Shown here: one piece after another, positions 26,563-38,060 of the stretch | Numbering within the stretch: the first letter of the stretch is position 1 | Layout of the letters: each line of letters opens with the position of its first letter | Source: Labrys wisconsinensis | GTDB lineage: Bacteria; Pseudomonadota; Alphaproteobacteria; Rhizobiales; Labraceae | NCBI RefSeq assembly: GCF_030814995.1 | Contig: NZ_JAUSVX010000002.1 | Span: 496,001-560,000, forward strand | Reading direction: 5' to 3' | Length of the DNA stretch: 64,000 nt | Made by a program: the position numbers and the translations under genes | The notes under the pieces: generated by a model | Databases searched by the model: none | The model's input: only the letters and a program-made list of their open reading frames with translations | Told to the model about the DNA's origin: nothing

Positions 26563-27414
26563 GTGACAGCCATGACCGAGACCGCCAGCGCCGATGCCGC
26601 CCATTGCGAGGCCCTGGTGCGCGATGTCGATCGCGACCGCTGGCTGGCGACGCTGCTGGCGCCGCCGGCGCATCGCGCCGCGCTGCTGGCGCTCTATGCC
26701 TTCAACGCCGAGGTGTCGCGCGTGCGCGACGTCGTGTCCGCGCCGCTGCCCGGCGAGGTGCGGCTGCAATGGTGGCGCGACATGCTGGCCGGCGAGGCGA
26801 GGGGCGATCCCGGCGCCCATCCCGTGGCGGCGGCGCTGCAGCAGGCCATCGCCCGCTATCGCCTGCCGCAGGCCGCCTTCCTCGGCCTGATCGAGGCGCG
26901 CACCCACGATCTCTACGACGACCCCGTGCCGACCCTGACCGATCTGGAGGGATATTGCGGCGAGACCTCCTCGGCCCTGATGCGGCTGGCGAGCCTCGTG
27001 CTGGCGGACGGCGGGGATGCGGGCTCGCCGGACGCGGCCGGCCATGCCGGCGTCGCCCATGGCCTGACCGGCCTGCTGCGCAGCTTCGCCCGCCACGCCG
27101 CCCGTGGCCAGATCCTGGTGCCGCAGGCGGTGCTGGACCGGCACGGCGCCGCCAGGGACGATATTCTCGGCGGCCGCGCCACGCCGGCGGTGAAGGCGGC
27201 GCTGGCGGAGATGCGCGGCCATGCCCGACGCCATCTCGCGGCGGCCGAAGCGCTGCGTGCAGCGGTCCCCCGAGCGGTGCGCGCGGCGTTCCTGCCGCTG
27301 GCGCTGGTGCGTCCCTATCTCGGCCTGATGGAGCGGGCCGGCTACGAGCCGTTCCGCGATGCCGTCGAGCTGCCGCAATGGCGGCGGCAATGGGCGCTCT
27401 GGCGCGCCCCCTGA
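26563..27414 (+). CDS. Squalene/phytoene synthase-family protein, NDUFAF6-like
   Basis: 283 residues from a GTG at 26563; an ATG at 26572 is a close alternative. It has the all-helical prenyl-synthase fold: LLALYAFNAEVSRVRDVV, LQWWRDMLAG, EARTHDLYDDPVPTLTDLEG and YCGETSSALMRLA. The first aspartate-rich motif of real phytoene synthases (DxxxD) is replaced by NAEVSRV, so prenyl transfer is doubtful. This pattern and the partner gene point to the NDUFAF6 type (complex I assembly) rather than carotenoid or hopanoid synthesis. No carotenoid or hopanoid genes are near. Confidence 0.83.
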   Translation: MTAMTETASADAAHCEALVRDVDRDRWLATLLAPPAHRAALLALYAFNAEVSRVRDVVSAPLPGEVRLQWWRDMLAGEARGDPGAHPVAAALQQAIARYRLPQAAFLGLIEARTHDLYDDPVPTLTDLEGYCGETSSALMRLASLVLADGGDAGSPDAAGHAGVAHGLTGLLRSFARHAARGQILVPQAVLDRHGAARDDILGGRATPAVKAALAEMRGHARRHLAAAEALRAAVPRAVRAAFLPLALVRPYLGLMERAGYEPFRDAVELPQWRRQWALWRAP

Positions 27415-27438
27415 CCCGCCCCCACCAGGCAGCAGCCG

Positions 27439-28848
27439 TCACTCCGTCGCGGCGCGTCCGGTCCCGTCCATCCAGGCCGCCAGGTCCGTGAGCGCCCGGC
27501 GGGTCAGCGCCCGCTTCTTGGCCGCAGTCTTCTCGGCGCCGCGCAGGCGCCGGCCGTCTTCGGCCTTGGGCACGACGTCCAGTGGCGGGAACAGGCCGAA
27601 ATTGACGTTCATCGGCTGGAACGAGCGCGGTCCGGCGTCGAGCGTGACGATATGGCCGCCGGTGATGTGGCCGAGCAGCGCGCCCATGCCGGTCGTGGCC
27701 GGGGGCGGGGCGGGCAGGGCGCCGAGCCGCTCGGCGGCGGCAAAGCGGCCGGCCATCAGGCCGACGGCGGCACTCTCCACATAGCCTTCGCAGCCGGTGA
27801 TCTGGCCGGCGAAGCGCAGGCGCGGCTGCGCCTTCAGCCGCAGCGTGGCGTCGAGCAGCAGCGGCGAGTTGAGGTATGTGTTGCGGTGGAGGCCGCCGAG
27901 GCGGGCGAACTCGGCGCCTTCGAGGCCCGGGATCATCCGCAGGATCCGCGCCTGCTCGGCATGTCTCAGCTTCGTCTGGAAGCCGACCATGTTGTAGAGC
28001 GTGCCGAGCGCGTTGTCCTGGCGCAGCTGCACGATGGCGTGGGGCTTGACCGTGGGGTCGCGCGGATTGGTGAGGCCAACAGGCTTCATCGGCCCGAATC
28101 GCAGGGTCTCCCTGCCGCGTTCGGCCATCACCTCGATCGGCAGGCAGCCGTCGAAATAGGGCGTGCCCTCCCATTCCTTGAAGGCGGTCTTCTCCCCGGC
28201 GAGCAGGGCGTCGAGGAAGGCGTCGTATTGCTCGCGCGTCATCGGGCAATTGATGTAGTCGGCGCCGCTGCCGCCCGGCCCCGGCTTGTCATAGCGCGAC
28301 TGGAACCAGGCGATCTCCATGTCGATCGAATCGCGGTGCACGATCGGCGCAATGGCGTCGAAGAAGGCGAGCGAGCTTTCGCCGGTGAGCGCGGTGATGG
28401 CTTCGGCAAGGGCGGGCGAGGTGAGGGGGCCGGTGGCGAGGATGACGCTGTCCCACGCCGCCGGCGGCAGCCCGGCAATCTCCTCGCGCCGGATCTCGAC
28501 CAGCGGCTCGTCCGCGAGGCGCGCGGTCACGGCACCGGCGAAGCCGTCGCGGTCGACCGCCAGCGCGCCGCCGGCCGGCACCTGGTGCGCGTCTCCGCAC
28601 GCCATGATCAGCGACCCGAGGCGGCGCATCTCCTCGTGCAGCAGGCCGACGGCATTGGTCTGCGCATCGTCGGATCGGAAGGAGTTGGAGCAGACGAGCT
28701 CGGCGAAATCGCCGGTCTTGTGCGCCTCGGTGCCGCGCACCGGGCGCATCTCGTGCAGGACGACGGGCACACCGGCCCGGGCGATCTGCCAGGCGGCTTC
28801 GGAGCCGGCCAGGCCGGCGCCGACGACATGAACAGGGGATAGCCTCAT
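27439..28848 (-). CDS. trmFO: Methylenetetrahydrofolate-tRNA-(uracil-5-)-methyltransferase
   Basis: Folate- and FAD-dependent enzyme that makes ribothymidine at position 54 of tRNA. 469 residues. The N-terminal FAD fingerprint is [18 protein letters not shown]; further family segments are [31 protein letters not shown], and [20 protein letters not shown] conserved Cys region occurs in the last. Convergent with the phytoene-synthase-like gene (24-base gap). The start ATG at 28848 gives [12 protein letters not shown], normal for the family. Confidence 0.95.
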   Translation of the reverse strand: MRLSPVHVVGAGLAGSEAAWQIARAGVPVVLHEMRPVRGTEAHKTGDFAELVCSNSFRSDDAQTNAVGLLHEEMRRLGSLIMACGDAHQVPAGGALAVDRDGFAGAVTARLADEPLVEIRREEIAGLPPAAWDSVILATGPLTSPALAEAITALTGESSLAFFDAIAPIVHRDSIDMEIAWFQSRYDKPGPGGSGADYINCPMTREQYDAFLDALLAGEKTAFKEWEGTPYFDGCLPIEVMAERGRETLRFGPMKPVGLTNPRDPTVKPHAIVQLRQDNALGTLYNMVGFQTKLRHAEQARILRMIPGLEGAEFARLGGLHRNTYLNSPLLLDATLRLKAQPRLRFAGQITGCEGYVESAAVGLMAGRFAAAERLGALPAPPPATTGMGALLGHITGGHIVTLDAGPRSFQPMNVNFGLFPPLDVVPKAEDGRRLRGAEKTAAKKRALTRRALTDLAAWMDGTGRAATE

Positions 28849-28905
28849 GGCGCGGTTCTATCCCCGGCTCTCGGCCGAGGCAATGCCGGCTACGCAAACA
28901 GAAAA

Positions 28906-28935
28906 GCGCCCGCCGACGGGAGGTTCGGCGGGCGC
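28906..28935 (-). terminator. Intrinsic terminator of the DUF1127 gene
   Basis: GCGCCCGCCGA (28906-28916) and TCGGCGGGCGC (28925-28935) form an 11-bp perfect stem with an 8-base loop. Read on the minus strand the stem is followed by TTTTCTGTTT, so it terminates transcription coming from the DUF1127 gene at 29240-29085, ahead of trmFO. Confidence 0.78.
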
Positions 28936-29084
28936 TTCACGGAAGCAACGCAAGAAAACGCAGGCTGCTTCCGATAGGAGGATCCGGCGGTAAGCCCCTT
29001 CACCCGGCTTCAACCACGCGAAGGGAGCTTGGATTCCAACGTGCAGGCAGGTTCGGGAGAACCTGCTCGCAGACCGGCCCGGCG

Positions 29085-29240
29085 TCAGGCGCGGGCGGCT
29101 TCGCGGGCAATGCTCCGGACATCGGCGGGATTGATGCCGATATCGAACAGATCACGCGCGGTCAGACGGCGGAGCTCCGCCAGGGTCTCGCGCTCACGGC
29201 GCCAGATGCGCAGACGCTCGATCAACGCAGCGAACAACAT
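29085..29240 (-). CDS. DUF1127-family small protein
   Basis: 51-residue arginine-rich protein read as the minus-strand complement of 29240-29085. It is the DUF1127 pattern: RLRIWRRERETLAELRRL, then TARDLFDIGINPADV, ending in REAARA. In other alphaproteobacteria such proteins affect RNA turnover and phosphate or carbon metabolism. The GATATGCATATC palindrome and other AT-rich inverted repeats lie upstream, and a strong terminator lies downstream, so it forms its own transcription unit. The putative ribosome site is AAAGG about 9 bases before the ATG. Confidence 0.85.
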   Translation of the reverse strand: MLFAALIERLRIWRRERETLAELRRLTARDLFDIGINPADVRSIAREAARA

Positions 29241-29350
29241 GGGATGTGCCTTTCATCGTCCCCGCGACGGAACGGATTTCCCGTCGCCCTTTCGAGAGGC
29301 AATATGATCGATGTTGCATTGCACAGGTAGAGGGTGCGACGCACAACAGT

Positions 29351-29442
29351 CATGCAAATCTGCATGGCAGCCGCGGTAACATGTCAGGAAAGGGTCATAA
29401 ATGCCTGTAGTTCGCCATATTTCAATGCGGGATATGCATATC
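29351..29442. promoter_or_regulatory. AT-rich region with two palindromes upstream of the DUF1127 gene
   Basis: CATGCA-AATC-TGCATG (29351-29366) and the 12-base perfect palindrome GATATGCATATC (29431-29442) lie in an unusually AT-rich stretch between the uvrA stop (29450) and the DUF1127 start (29240). They may be operators or curved promoter DNA for the minus-strand DUF1127 gene. No consensus promoter was picked with certainty. Confidence 0.4.
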
Positions 29443-29449
29443 AATCAGG

Positions 29450-32374
<2,925 letters not shown>

Positions 32375-32465
32375 GCGGTCGATCCTGACGGATTTGAAGT
32401 TGGTTCGTGGCCCCAGACATAGTGGGTCCGGGCCGCAGAATGAAGCGGCTTGACGCGAAAGACAA

Positions 32466-32480
32466 GAACATTTGGAGAAC
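32466..32480 (-). promoter_or_regulatory. LexA (SOS) box upstream of uvrA
   Basis: GAAC-ATTTGGA-GAAC, which is GTTC-TCCAAAT-GTTC on the minus strand, a perfect match to the alphaproteobacterial LexA direct repeat GTTC-N7-GTTC. It ends 92 bases before the uvrA start and partly overlaps a possible -35 (TTGTCT) followed 17 bases later by CATTCT. This is a textbook arrangement for a LexA-repressed promoter. Confidence 0.85.
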
Positions 32481-32507
32481 TTATCCAGAAGCAGACGCGG
32501 ATCCGCG

Positions 32508-33932
32508 CTAGCCGTAATAGGTCTCCAGGCTGATCCACAGGGCGCCGGCGAAGCCGACCATGGCCAGCAGGGCGGTCCAGGCGCCGGCGGAGAGGCCGAG
32601 CAGTGGCCCGCCGCTGGTGCGCAGCAGGATCAGCGGCAGCGGCGCGAGCGGATAGAGGTAGCGTCCCTGGAAGCCCTGGATCGTCGGGCTGCCGTAGCCG
32701 GTCCACTGGATGTAGAGCAGGGTGAGGATGAGCACGATGCCGGCGACGAAGATCGCCACCGCGAGCCAGCGCACCGTCCGGGCGTAGTCGGCGGCCCTGC
32801 TGGTGGGGTCCGAGACCAGGACGAAAAGCAGGAGCGCGAAGAGCACGGCATAGGCCGGCGCGGGAAAGCTCACGGGCGGGCCGAACACGCCGAGGAAGCC
32901 GGTCACGCTGTCGTAGAGCAGGGGCGTCTGCACCAGGGTGCGGCCGAGCACCGCGGCATAGCCGAGCGGGTCGGACAGGATCAGGGCGACCTGCCGGTCC
33001 GGCTGCACCAGGCCCGCCCAGGTGCGGTACTCGATGCCCGAGAAATAGGTCAGCTTCAGCGCCAGCATCCAGGCGAAGCTGGCCAGGGCGCCGGGCAGGA
33101 CGATCAGCGCCATGGCCCCGGCATAGGCGCGCGTCGAGGCGAAGCGTGCCCGCGGGATGGCGAACGCCAGCAGCGGCAGCACGAGATAGGCGGTCTTGCA
33201 TTGCGCCAGCACGAAGGCGGCAGCGGCGAGCCGCAGCAGCGCGCCTGTGCCGATGGCGTCGCGCCGCACGGTCTCGGCGAGGATCATGGCGGCCAGCAGG
33301 AAGGCGAGGCCGGTGGTGAGCTGATCGGCATCGAGGGTGCTGCGGGTGAAGGTGACGGTCGGCAGCAGGGCGAGCGCGCACAGGGCGAACCTGTGCGAGG
33401 GCATGGTGCGGATGGCGAGGGCGGTGAGGCCGATGCCGGCGATGAGGCCGCCTAGCCGGCCGAGATAGAACAGGACGAGGGGCGGCAGCCCCAGGGCGCC
33501 GCCGAGCCACAGCAGCGGCACCTGCGGCGTGTAGGAGAGGGGATGCAGCACCGCGATGGGATTGGGCTGCAGCGTCTTCTCCGGCCCGTCCAGCGGGATC
33601 GCCGCGGCTCGCCGCCAGGTGTCGAGGGAGTAGCCGTAGGGCGGCTGCGAGCCGGAGGGGAAGGCGGCCCAGCCGGCATCGATGAGGTCGACGATGCCGG
33701 GCCGCACGGCGGCCGGCTCGATCAGCGGGTGGCCGGCGGCGATGGCGGCGGCGCGCTGGAAATTGAAGGTCTCGTTGCCGCCGCCGAGCGGCGGGATGGC
33801 GGCGACGAAGACCAGGCCGAACAGCGTGGCCAGAACGAGGAACAGCCGGTCGGGCCGCGTGAGCAGGCGCTGGAGCATCGGGGCGAGCCGTTGGAGAGCA
33901 GGGATGAAGTCGGCGCAACCATAAGGCTGCAT
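32508..33932 (-). CDS. DUF2142-family polytopic membrane protein
   Basis: 474-residue membrane protein with about ten or more hydrophobic helices. Features of the DUF2142 group: a large first loop containing [12 protein letters not shown] and [13 protein letters not shown]-like sequence, [17 protein letters not shown], and [18 protein letters not shown] near the C-terminus. The fold resembles glycosyltransferase-type (GT-C) proteins used in surface polysaccharide work, but no catalytic role is established. There is no polysaccharide cluster near, and it sits alone upstream of the uvrA promoter. Confidence 0.82.
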   Translation of the reverse strand: MQPYGCADFIPALQRLAPMLQRLLTRPDRLFLVLATLFGLVFVAAIPPLGGGNETFNFQRAAAIAAGHPLIEPAAVRPGIVDLIDAGWAAFPSGSQPPYGYSLDTWRRAAAIPLDGPEKTLQPNPIAVLHPLSYTPQVPLLWLGGALGLPPLVLFYLGRLGGLIAGIGLTALAIRTMPSHRFALCALALLPTVTFTRSTLDADQLTTGLAFLLAAMILAETVRRDAIGTGALLRLAAAAFVLAQCKTAYLVLPLLAFAIPRARFASTRAYAGAMALIVLPGALASFAWMLALKLTYFSGIEYRTWAGLVQPDRQVALILSDPLGYAAVLGRTLVQTPLLYDSVTGFLGVFGPPVSFPAPAYAVLFALLLFVLVSDPTSRAADYARTVRWLAVAIFVAGIVLILTLLYIQWTGYGSPTIQGFQGRYLYPLAPLPLILLRTSGGPLLGLSAGAWTALLAMVGFAGALWISLETYYG

Positions 33933-34007
33933 CGTTAAAGCGGAGATTCGTCAACACGGCCGGGGCGAGCCGTGCTATCGGGCGGGCGGCCGACGAGGGA
34001 GGCAGCC

Positions 34008-34430
34008 ATGATCGAGATCACCCCGACCCTCCACATCGACGAGAGCGAGATCGAGGAAAGCTTCGTGCGCGCCTCGGGGCCGGGCGGCCAGAACGTCAAC
34101 ACCACGTCGACGGCCGTGCAGCTGCGCTTCGATGTCCGGCGCTCGCCGTCGCTGCCCAACGACGTCGCGGTCCGCCTGATGAAGCTGGCCGGCAGCCGAC
34201 TGACCCAGGACGGCGTCATCGTCATCGCGGCCCAGACTCATCGCAGCCAGAAGATGAACCGCGAAGAGGCGCTGGCACGGCTGGTGGAGCTGATCCGCGA
34301 GGCGACGGCCCGTCCGAAGCCGCGGCGGCCGACCAAGCCGACCAAGGCGTCGCAGGAGCGGCGCCTGCAGCACAAGGACAAGCGCTCCACGGTCAAGGCC
34401 GGGCGGCGCAGCCGTCCGGCGGAGGACTAA
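34008..34430 (+). CDS. arfB: Alternative ribosome-rescue factor (peptidyl-tRNA hydrolase)
   Basis: Class I release-factor-like protein (YaeJ/ICT1 family) that frees stalled ribosomes. 140 residues from the ATG at 34008, with GAGGGAGG 5 bases upstream. The catalytic GGQ lies in ASGPGGQNVNTTSTAVQLRF, and the C-terminal tail is rich in Lys and Arg (RRPTKPTKASQERRLQHKDK), as needed to enter the mRNA channel of a stalled ribosome. No codon-recognition domain is present. Two hairpins follow the stop. Confidence 0.93.
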   Translation: MIEITPTLHIDESEIEESFVRASGPGGQNVNTTSTAVQLRFDVRRSPSLPNDVAVRLMKLAGSRLTQDGVIVIAAQTHRSQKMNREEALARLVELIREATARPKPRRPTKPTKASQERRLQHKDKRSTVKAGRRSRPAED

Positions 34431-34435
34431 AGCGT

Positions 34436-34530
34436 TTTGCGATTTGGCGGACTCGCCAAGCATCGCAAAGACGCGTCGAAACAAAGAGTTAGAGCAAAGA
34501 AGCGTTTCCGTCCAAACGCGCTTTGCTCTA
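34436..34530. terminator. Two stacked hairpins between convergent arfB and HAD genes
   Basis: First hairpin: TTTGCGAT (34436-34443) and GGCG pair with CGCC and ATCGCAAA (34462-34469), with a small internal loop. Second: TAGAGCAAAG-A-AGCGTTT (34490-34507) pairs with AAACGC-G-CTTTGCTCTA (34514-34530) around a 6-base loop. They fill nearly the whole gap between the two converging genes and probably act as a bidirectional terminator. The GAGCAAAG core recurs at 47391. Confidence 0.7.
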
Positions 34531-34538
34531 GCGAGAGC

Positions 34539-35201
34539 TCAGTCGTCGAGGCCGAGGAGGACGCGCACCTCATCCATGGTTTCGGCGATGTGGTCGGCGC
34601 CGGCGGCCCGCAGCCGCTCGGCGCTGGCGGGGCCGCTGTGCAGCCCGCCGGTGAAGCCGAGCGCCGTCATGCCCGCGGCCTTGGCGGCGGTGACGCCGGC
34701 GACGCTGTCCTCGACAACGATGGTCTGCGCCGGCGCCACGCCGAGCTGACCGGCGGCATAGAGGAACAGGTCCGGCGCCGGCTTGCCGCGCTCCACCAGC
34801 TTGGAGCAGTAGATGTGCGGATAGAACGATTCGAACAGGTCGGTCAGGCTCAGCCCGAGCCCGAGCTTGGCCGGCGGGCTGTTCGAGGCGACGCAGAACG
34901 GCACCGGCAGGCGTTCGAGCAGCTCGCGCACGCCGTCGATCGCCCGCAGCCGGTCCCGGTAGGACTGCATCAGCAGCGCGGTGGTCCGCTGCGCGAAGTC
35001 CGGCGCCAGGCGCAGGGCAAATTCGCGCTCGATGGTGCTTTCCATGTCGGCCTGGGTCATGCCGAGGAACAGGCTCATGCAGCGCTCGGCCGTCATCGGC
35101 ACGCCGAGATCGGTCAGCATGTGCGCCGTGGCTTCCGCCGACAGGATCTCGCTGTCGATGAGGACGCCGTCGCAGTCGAAGATCACCAGGGAATAACGCA
35201 T
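34539..35201 (-). CDS. HAD-superfamily phosphatase (subfamily IA)
   Basis: 220-residue haloacid dehalogenase-type phosphatase. Motif I is DCDGVLIDSE (residues 9-18; Asp nucleophile and acid/base Asp), motif II is VASNSP, motif III KPAPDLFLYAA, and motif IV VVEDSVAGVTAAKAAGM. The helical cap lies between motifs I and II. The pattern resembles phosphoglycolate or sugar-phosphate phosphatases (YieH/beta-phosphoglucomutase-like), but the substrate cannot be fixed. Alone on its strand, between the arfB terminator and the ArsR gene. Confidence 0.9.
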   Translation of the reverse strand: MRYSLVIFDCDGVLIDSEILSAEATAHMLTDLGVPMTAERCMSLFLGMTQADMESTIEREFALRLAPDFAQRTTALLMQSYRDRLRAIDGVRELLERLPVPFCVASNSPPAKLGLGLSLTDLFESFYPHIYCSKLVERGKPAPDLFLYAAGQLGVAPAQTIVVEDSVAGVTAAKAAGMTALGFTGGLHSGPASAERLRAAGADHIAETMDEVRVLLGLDD

Positions 35202-35288
35202 CGCACCGATCGGGAGACAGGGGCTGCTTCGTCGGCCGGCGATGCCGCCCGTGTCAAGCGGGAAGATGCCGGCCGGCGGGCCGGCGCG

Positions 35289-35660
35289 TCAGGGCAGGGC
35301 GGTTCGCCGCGGCTCGGGAGCGCCCTCGCCGGCCGGGTCTGCGCTCTCCTCCGCGACAATCAGGGCCAGCAGGCCGGGCAGCTTCGCCTCGATCTCGGCC
35401 CGGCGCAGGCCCGCCGTGCGGCAATTGCCGCGGTCTGTCTGCCGGATCAGGCCGGCCCGGCGCAGCACGCGGAAATGATGGGTGAGCGTCGCCTTGGCCA
35501 CGGGCAGGCCGAAGGACGCGCAGGTGCGCTCCGTGCCGGCGGGCGCCCGTGCGAGCTCGGCGATCACGCGCCGGCGCAAGGGATCGGCGAGGGCGGCCAG
35601 CACGGGGCCGAGCCCGATCTCGGCCGGTTCCAGGGACTCGTTCTCATCCACGGGCGGCAT
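35289..35660 (-). CDS. ArsR/SmtB-family helix-turn-helix regulator
   Basis: 123 residues from the ATG at 35660 (GAGG 2 bases before it); an open frame reaches ATGs at 35690-35720, but those codons lie inside the two operator palindromes, so the short start is preferred. The winged-helix is clear: LAALADPLRRRVIAELARA, then AKATLTHHFRVLRRAGLIRQ, then DRGNCRTAGLR. It has no ArsR-type metal cysteine cluster (a single Cys in RTCASFG and one in GNCRT). Divergent from the SDR gene it probably controls. Confidence 0.87.
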   Translation of the reverse strand: MPPVDENESLEPAEIGLGPVLAALADPLRRRVIAELARAPAGTERTCASFGLPVAKATLTHHFRVLRRAGLIRQTDRGNCRTAGLRRAEIEAKLPGLLALIVAEESADPAGEGAPEPRRTALP

Positions 35661-35673
35661 GGCCTCGATTACA

Positions 35674-35726
35674 GGTACGCATTGCATCGTACCTTGGGGC
35701 TTGATAGGTACGATATCCATCGTACC
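35674..35726. promoter_or_regulatory. Pair of 20-bp palindromic operators between ArsR and SDR genes
   Basis: GGTACG-CATTGC-ATCGTACC lies at 35674-35693 and GGTACG-ATATCC-ATCGTACC at 35707-35726. Their centres are 33 bases apart, about three helical turns. The sequence GGTACGAT..ATCGTACC is a perfect inverted repeat in the second copy. They lie upstream of the ArsR ATG at 35660 and 115 bases before the SDR start, as expected for self-regulation and control of the divergent gene. Confidence 0.8.
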
Positions 35727-35840
35727 AATGCGTGAGTGCCCTGTCCAATGCCGGTCCGCGCCCGATCGGCCCGGACGGGAAAGCGGGCAGGGCCCATCGA
35801 GCCTCCCCGCCCCCTTGCCTCGAATTCAGGAATTTTCGCC

Positions 35841-36584
35841 ATGCTCATGCCTTTGCTTGGAAAATCCGCCATCGTCACCGGTGGTGGCCGCGGCATTGGC
35901 GCGGCGATCGCCCGTGCCCTGGCGGCCGACGGCGCCGATGTGGCGGTCACCTATGCGACCCGGCCCGACAGCGCCGAGGCCGTGGCCGCCGACATCCGCG
36001 CGGCCGGACGGCGGGCGCTGGCGCTGCGGGCCGACGGCGCCGACGCCGCGGCGCTGGGCGGCGCCGTGGACGAAGCCGCGGCCTCGTTCGGACGGCTCGA
36101 CATCCTGGTCAACAATGCCGGCATGTTTCCGGTCGCAACCATCGAGGACGCGACGCTCGATGCGTTCGACCGGACCATCGCCGTCAATCTGCGCGCCGCC
36201 TTCGTCGCCACCCGGGCCGCCCTGCGGCACATGGGCGAAGGCGGTCGCATCATCGCCATCGGCAGCAGCCTGGTCGAGCGGGTCGGGCGGCCGGGCCTCG
36301 GGCTCTATGCCATGAGCAAGGCGGGGCTGAGCGGGCTCACCAAGGCGCTGGCGCGCGACCTCGGACCGCGCGGCATCACCGCCAACATCGTCCATCCCGG
36401 GCCGACGGATACGGAGATGAATCCGGCCGCCGGCGCGCGGGCCGACCAGGCGCGCGCGGCCATGGCGGTGCCGCGCTACAGCATGCCGTCCGAGGTCGCC
36501 GCGCTCGTCGCCTGGCTGGCGAGCCCGGCGGCCCAGACCGTCACCGGCGCCGCCTTCACCATCGACAGCGGCACCAACGCCTGA
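35841..36584 (+). CDS. Short-chain dehydrogenase/reductase (SDR)
   Basis: 247-residue classical SDR. Cofactor motif TGGGRGIG (residues about 14-21), NNAG loop (LVNNAGMFPV), catalytic Ser in IAIGSSLVE and Tyr-x-x-x-Lys in YAMSK. The AGGAA about 10 bases before ATG 35841 supports the start; the frame is open upstream without family sequence. The NADP(H) preference and the substrate are unknown. Regulation by the divergent ArsR-type protein through the operator pair is likely, so an inducing compound that it reduces or oxidises may be the signal. Confidence 0.9.
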   Translation: MLMPLLGKSAIVTGGGRGIGAAIARALAADGADVAVTYATRPDSAEAVAADIRAAGRRALALRADGADAAALGGAVDEAAASFGRLDILVNNAGMFPVATIEDATLDAFDRTIAVNLRAAFVATRAALRHMGEGGRIIAIGSSLVERVGRPGLGLYAMSKAGLSGLTKALARDLGPRGITANIVHPGPTDTEMNPAAGARADQARAAMAVPRYSMPSEVAALVAWLASPAAQTVTGAAFTIDSGTNA

Positions 36585-36655
36585 GCGGCGGACCCACCGA
36601 TCCGCAGCGGCATGGGGAGGGTGCTTCCGCACGAAGAAAATTCGCATAAGATATA

Positions 36656-37954
36656 TTATGGAATGTTTTTGTGTCGCCGGACGCGCATCAGGATGAACCA
36701 GGCGACCGCCGCCACCACGACCGGGATCGCCGCGGCGGTCACGACCTCCTTGTCGATCGTGAGGCCCAGGGCCGGCAGCAGCCCGGCGAGATGGCCGATC
36801 AGCCCGACCACATAGTAGCTCACCGCCGCGATCGACAGGCCTTCGACCGTGTGCTGCAGCCTGAGCTGCAGGCGCGTGCGCTCGCTCAGCGTCGACAGGA
36901 TGTCGCGGTTCTGGCGCTCCAGCTCGATGTCGACCTTGGTGCGCAGGAGCTGCGCCGCCCGCGCCAGCCGGCTCGACAGGCTGGCCTGCCGCGCCTCGAT
37001 CGCGGCGCAGGTGCGCAAGGCCGGCGTCATCCGGCGGCTGAGGAAGCTGTCGAAGGTCTCGCCGCCGGCCGCTGCTTCGCCGTGGATCGCCGCCAGGCGC
37101 CCCTGGACGATGCCGTGATAGGCGCGGGTCGCGCCGAATCGGAACAGGGATTCGGCGACGCCGGCCTCCAGCTCCGCCGCCAGGGCTGCAATGCGGTCGA
37201 GCAGCCTCTGGTTGGCGTCCAGGCCGTCGACCCGGGTCATCTCCCGGGTGATCTCGACCAGGCTGCGTTCGATCCGGGCGATCGGCTCGCTCAGTCGCTG
37301 AGCCTCCGGCAGCCCGAGCAGCGCCAGCAGGCGGTAGGTCTCGAGCTCCAGCAGGCGCTGGGCCAGCGCGCCGGTGCGCGTCGGGTCGAGCCCCTGGTTG
37401 ACGACCAGGATGCGCACGAAGCCGTCGGCGCCGGCCTTGAAATCGGTGGAGACCCGGGCGGCGCCGTCCTCGACCGTCACCGAGCAGAGCGAGGCGGCGT
37501 CGAATATGGCGGCGAGGTCCGGCGTGGCCTCGGGCCGGACGAGCTGGAGGTCGACCGAGACCAGATGCCGGCCGGGCTGCTCGATCAGCCCCATCGGCCA
37601 GGCGAGCTCCCCGGCCTGCCGGATGAACAGCGACCCGTCGCCGTCGGCGAGCTGCCAGCAATAGGTGGTGAACTCGCCGTGCTGCTCCCAGCGCAGCGCC
37701 TTGTCGCCGAAGACGGTGCGAAACTGCCTGACGCCGTCGCGTGGCTGCTCCACGCCGCGCTCGGCGCAGAAGCGCACCAGCGCCGCCCGGTCGGCCTCGG
37801 CCTCCGCCGCGTCGGTCAGGAAGGCGAAGTGCAGGAGCCGCCGCGGCGTCCCCAGCGGCCGGAACGGGCGGGCGTGCACTTCCTCCAGCACCGTGCCCCG
37901 GTGCTCGTGGGCACGCAGCGTCGCGACCGTCGGGGCTTCTTGGGTGCCGTCCAT
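36656..37954 (-). CDS. DUF3422-family membrane-anchored protein
   Basis: 432 residues from the ATG at 37954 (GGGA 7 bases upstream; an in-frame ATG at 38005 would add 17 residues). A DUF3422 protein: LRAHEHRGTVLEEVHARPF near the N-terminus, FTTYCWQLADGDG, long helical and coiled-coil middle (LVEITREMTRVDGLDANQRL), and a C-terminal pair of membrane helices (GLSIAAVSYYVVGLIGHLAG; VVTAAAIPVVVAAVAWFILM) ending in a basic tail. Function unknown. Convergent with the SDR gene. Confidence 0.87.
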   Translation of the reverse strand: MDGTQEAPTVATLRAHEHRGTVLEEVHARPFRPLGTPRRLLHFAFLTDAAEAEADRAALVRFCAERGVEQPRDGVRQFRTVFGDKALRWEQHGEFTTYCWQLADGDGSLFIRQAGELAWPMGLIEQPGRHLVSVDLQLVRPEATPDLAAIFDAASLCSVTVEDGAARVSTDFKAGADGFVRILVVNQGLDPTRTGALAQRLLELETYRLLALLGLPEAQRLSEPIARIERSLVEITREMTRVDGLDANQRLLDRIAALAAELEAGVAESLFRFGATRAYHGIVQGRLAAIHGEAAAGGETFDSFLSRRMTPALRTCAAIEARQASLSSRLARAAQLLRTKVDIELERQNRDILSTLSERTRLQLRLQHTVEGLSIAAVSYYVVGLIGHLAGLLPALGLTIDKEVVTAAAIPVVVAAVAWFILMRVRRHKNIP

Positions 37955-38060
37955 GACTGTTCCCGTGGCGCCGCGCCGGGGCAGGGCGCGGCCATCGCCC
38001 ATCATTCGCCCGTGTGGCGGCGTCTGTCGAGATGGCGCAGCCCCCTGCCCCGCCGCTCGC

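Noticed and set aside
26563-27414. Carotenoid or hopanoid synthesis gene
   Set aside because: The phytoene-synthase fold lacks the first Asp-rich motif and no crt, hpn or shc genes are near; the NDUFAF6-like assignment fits the neighbours better.
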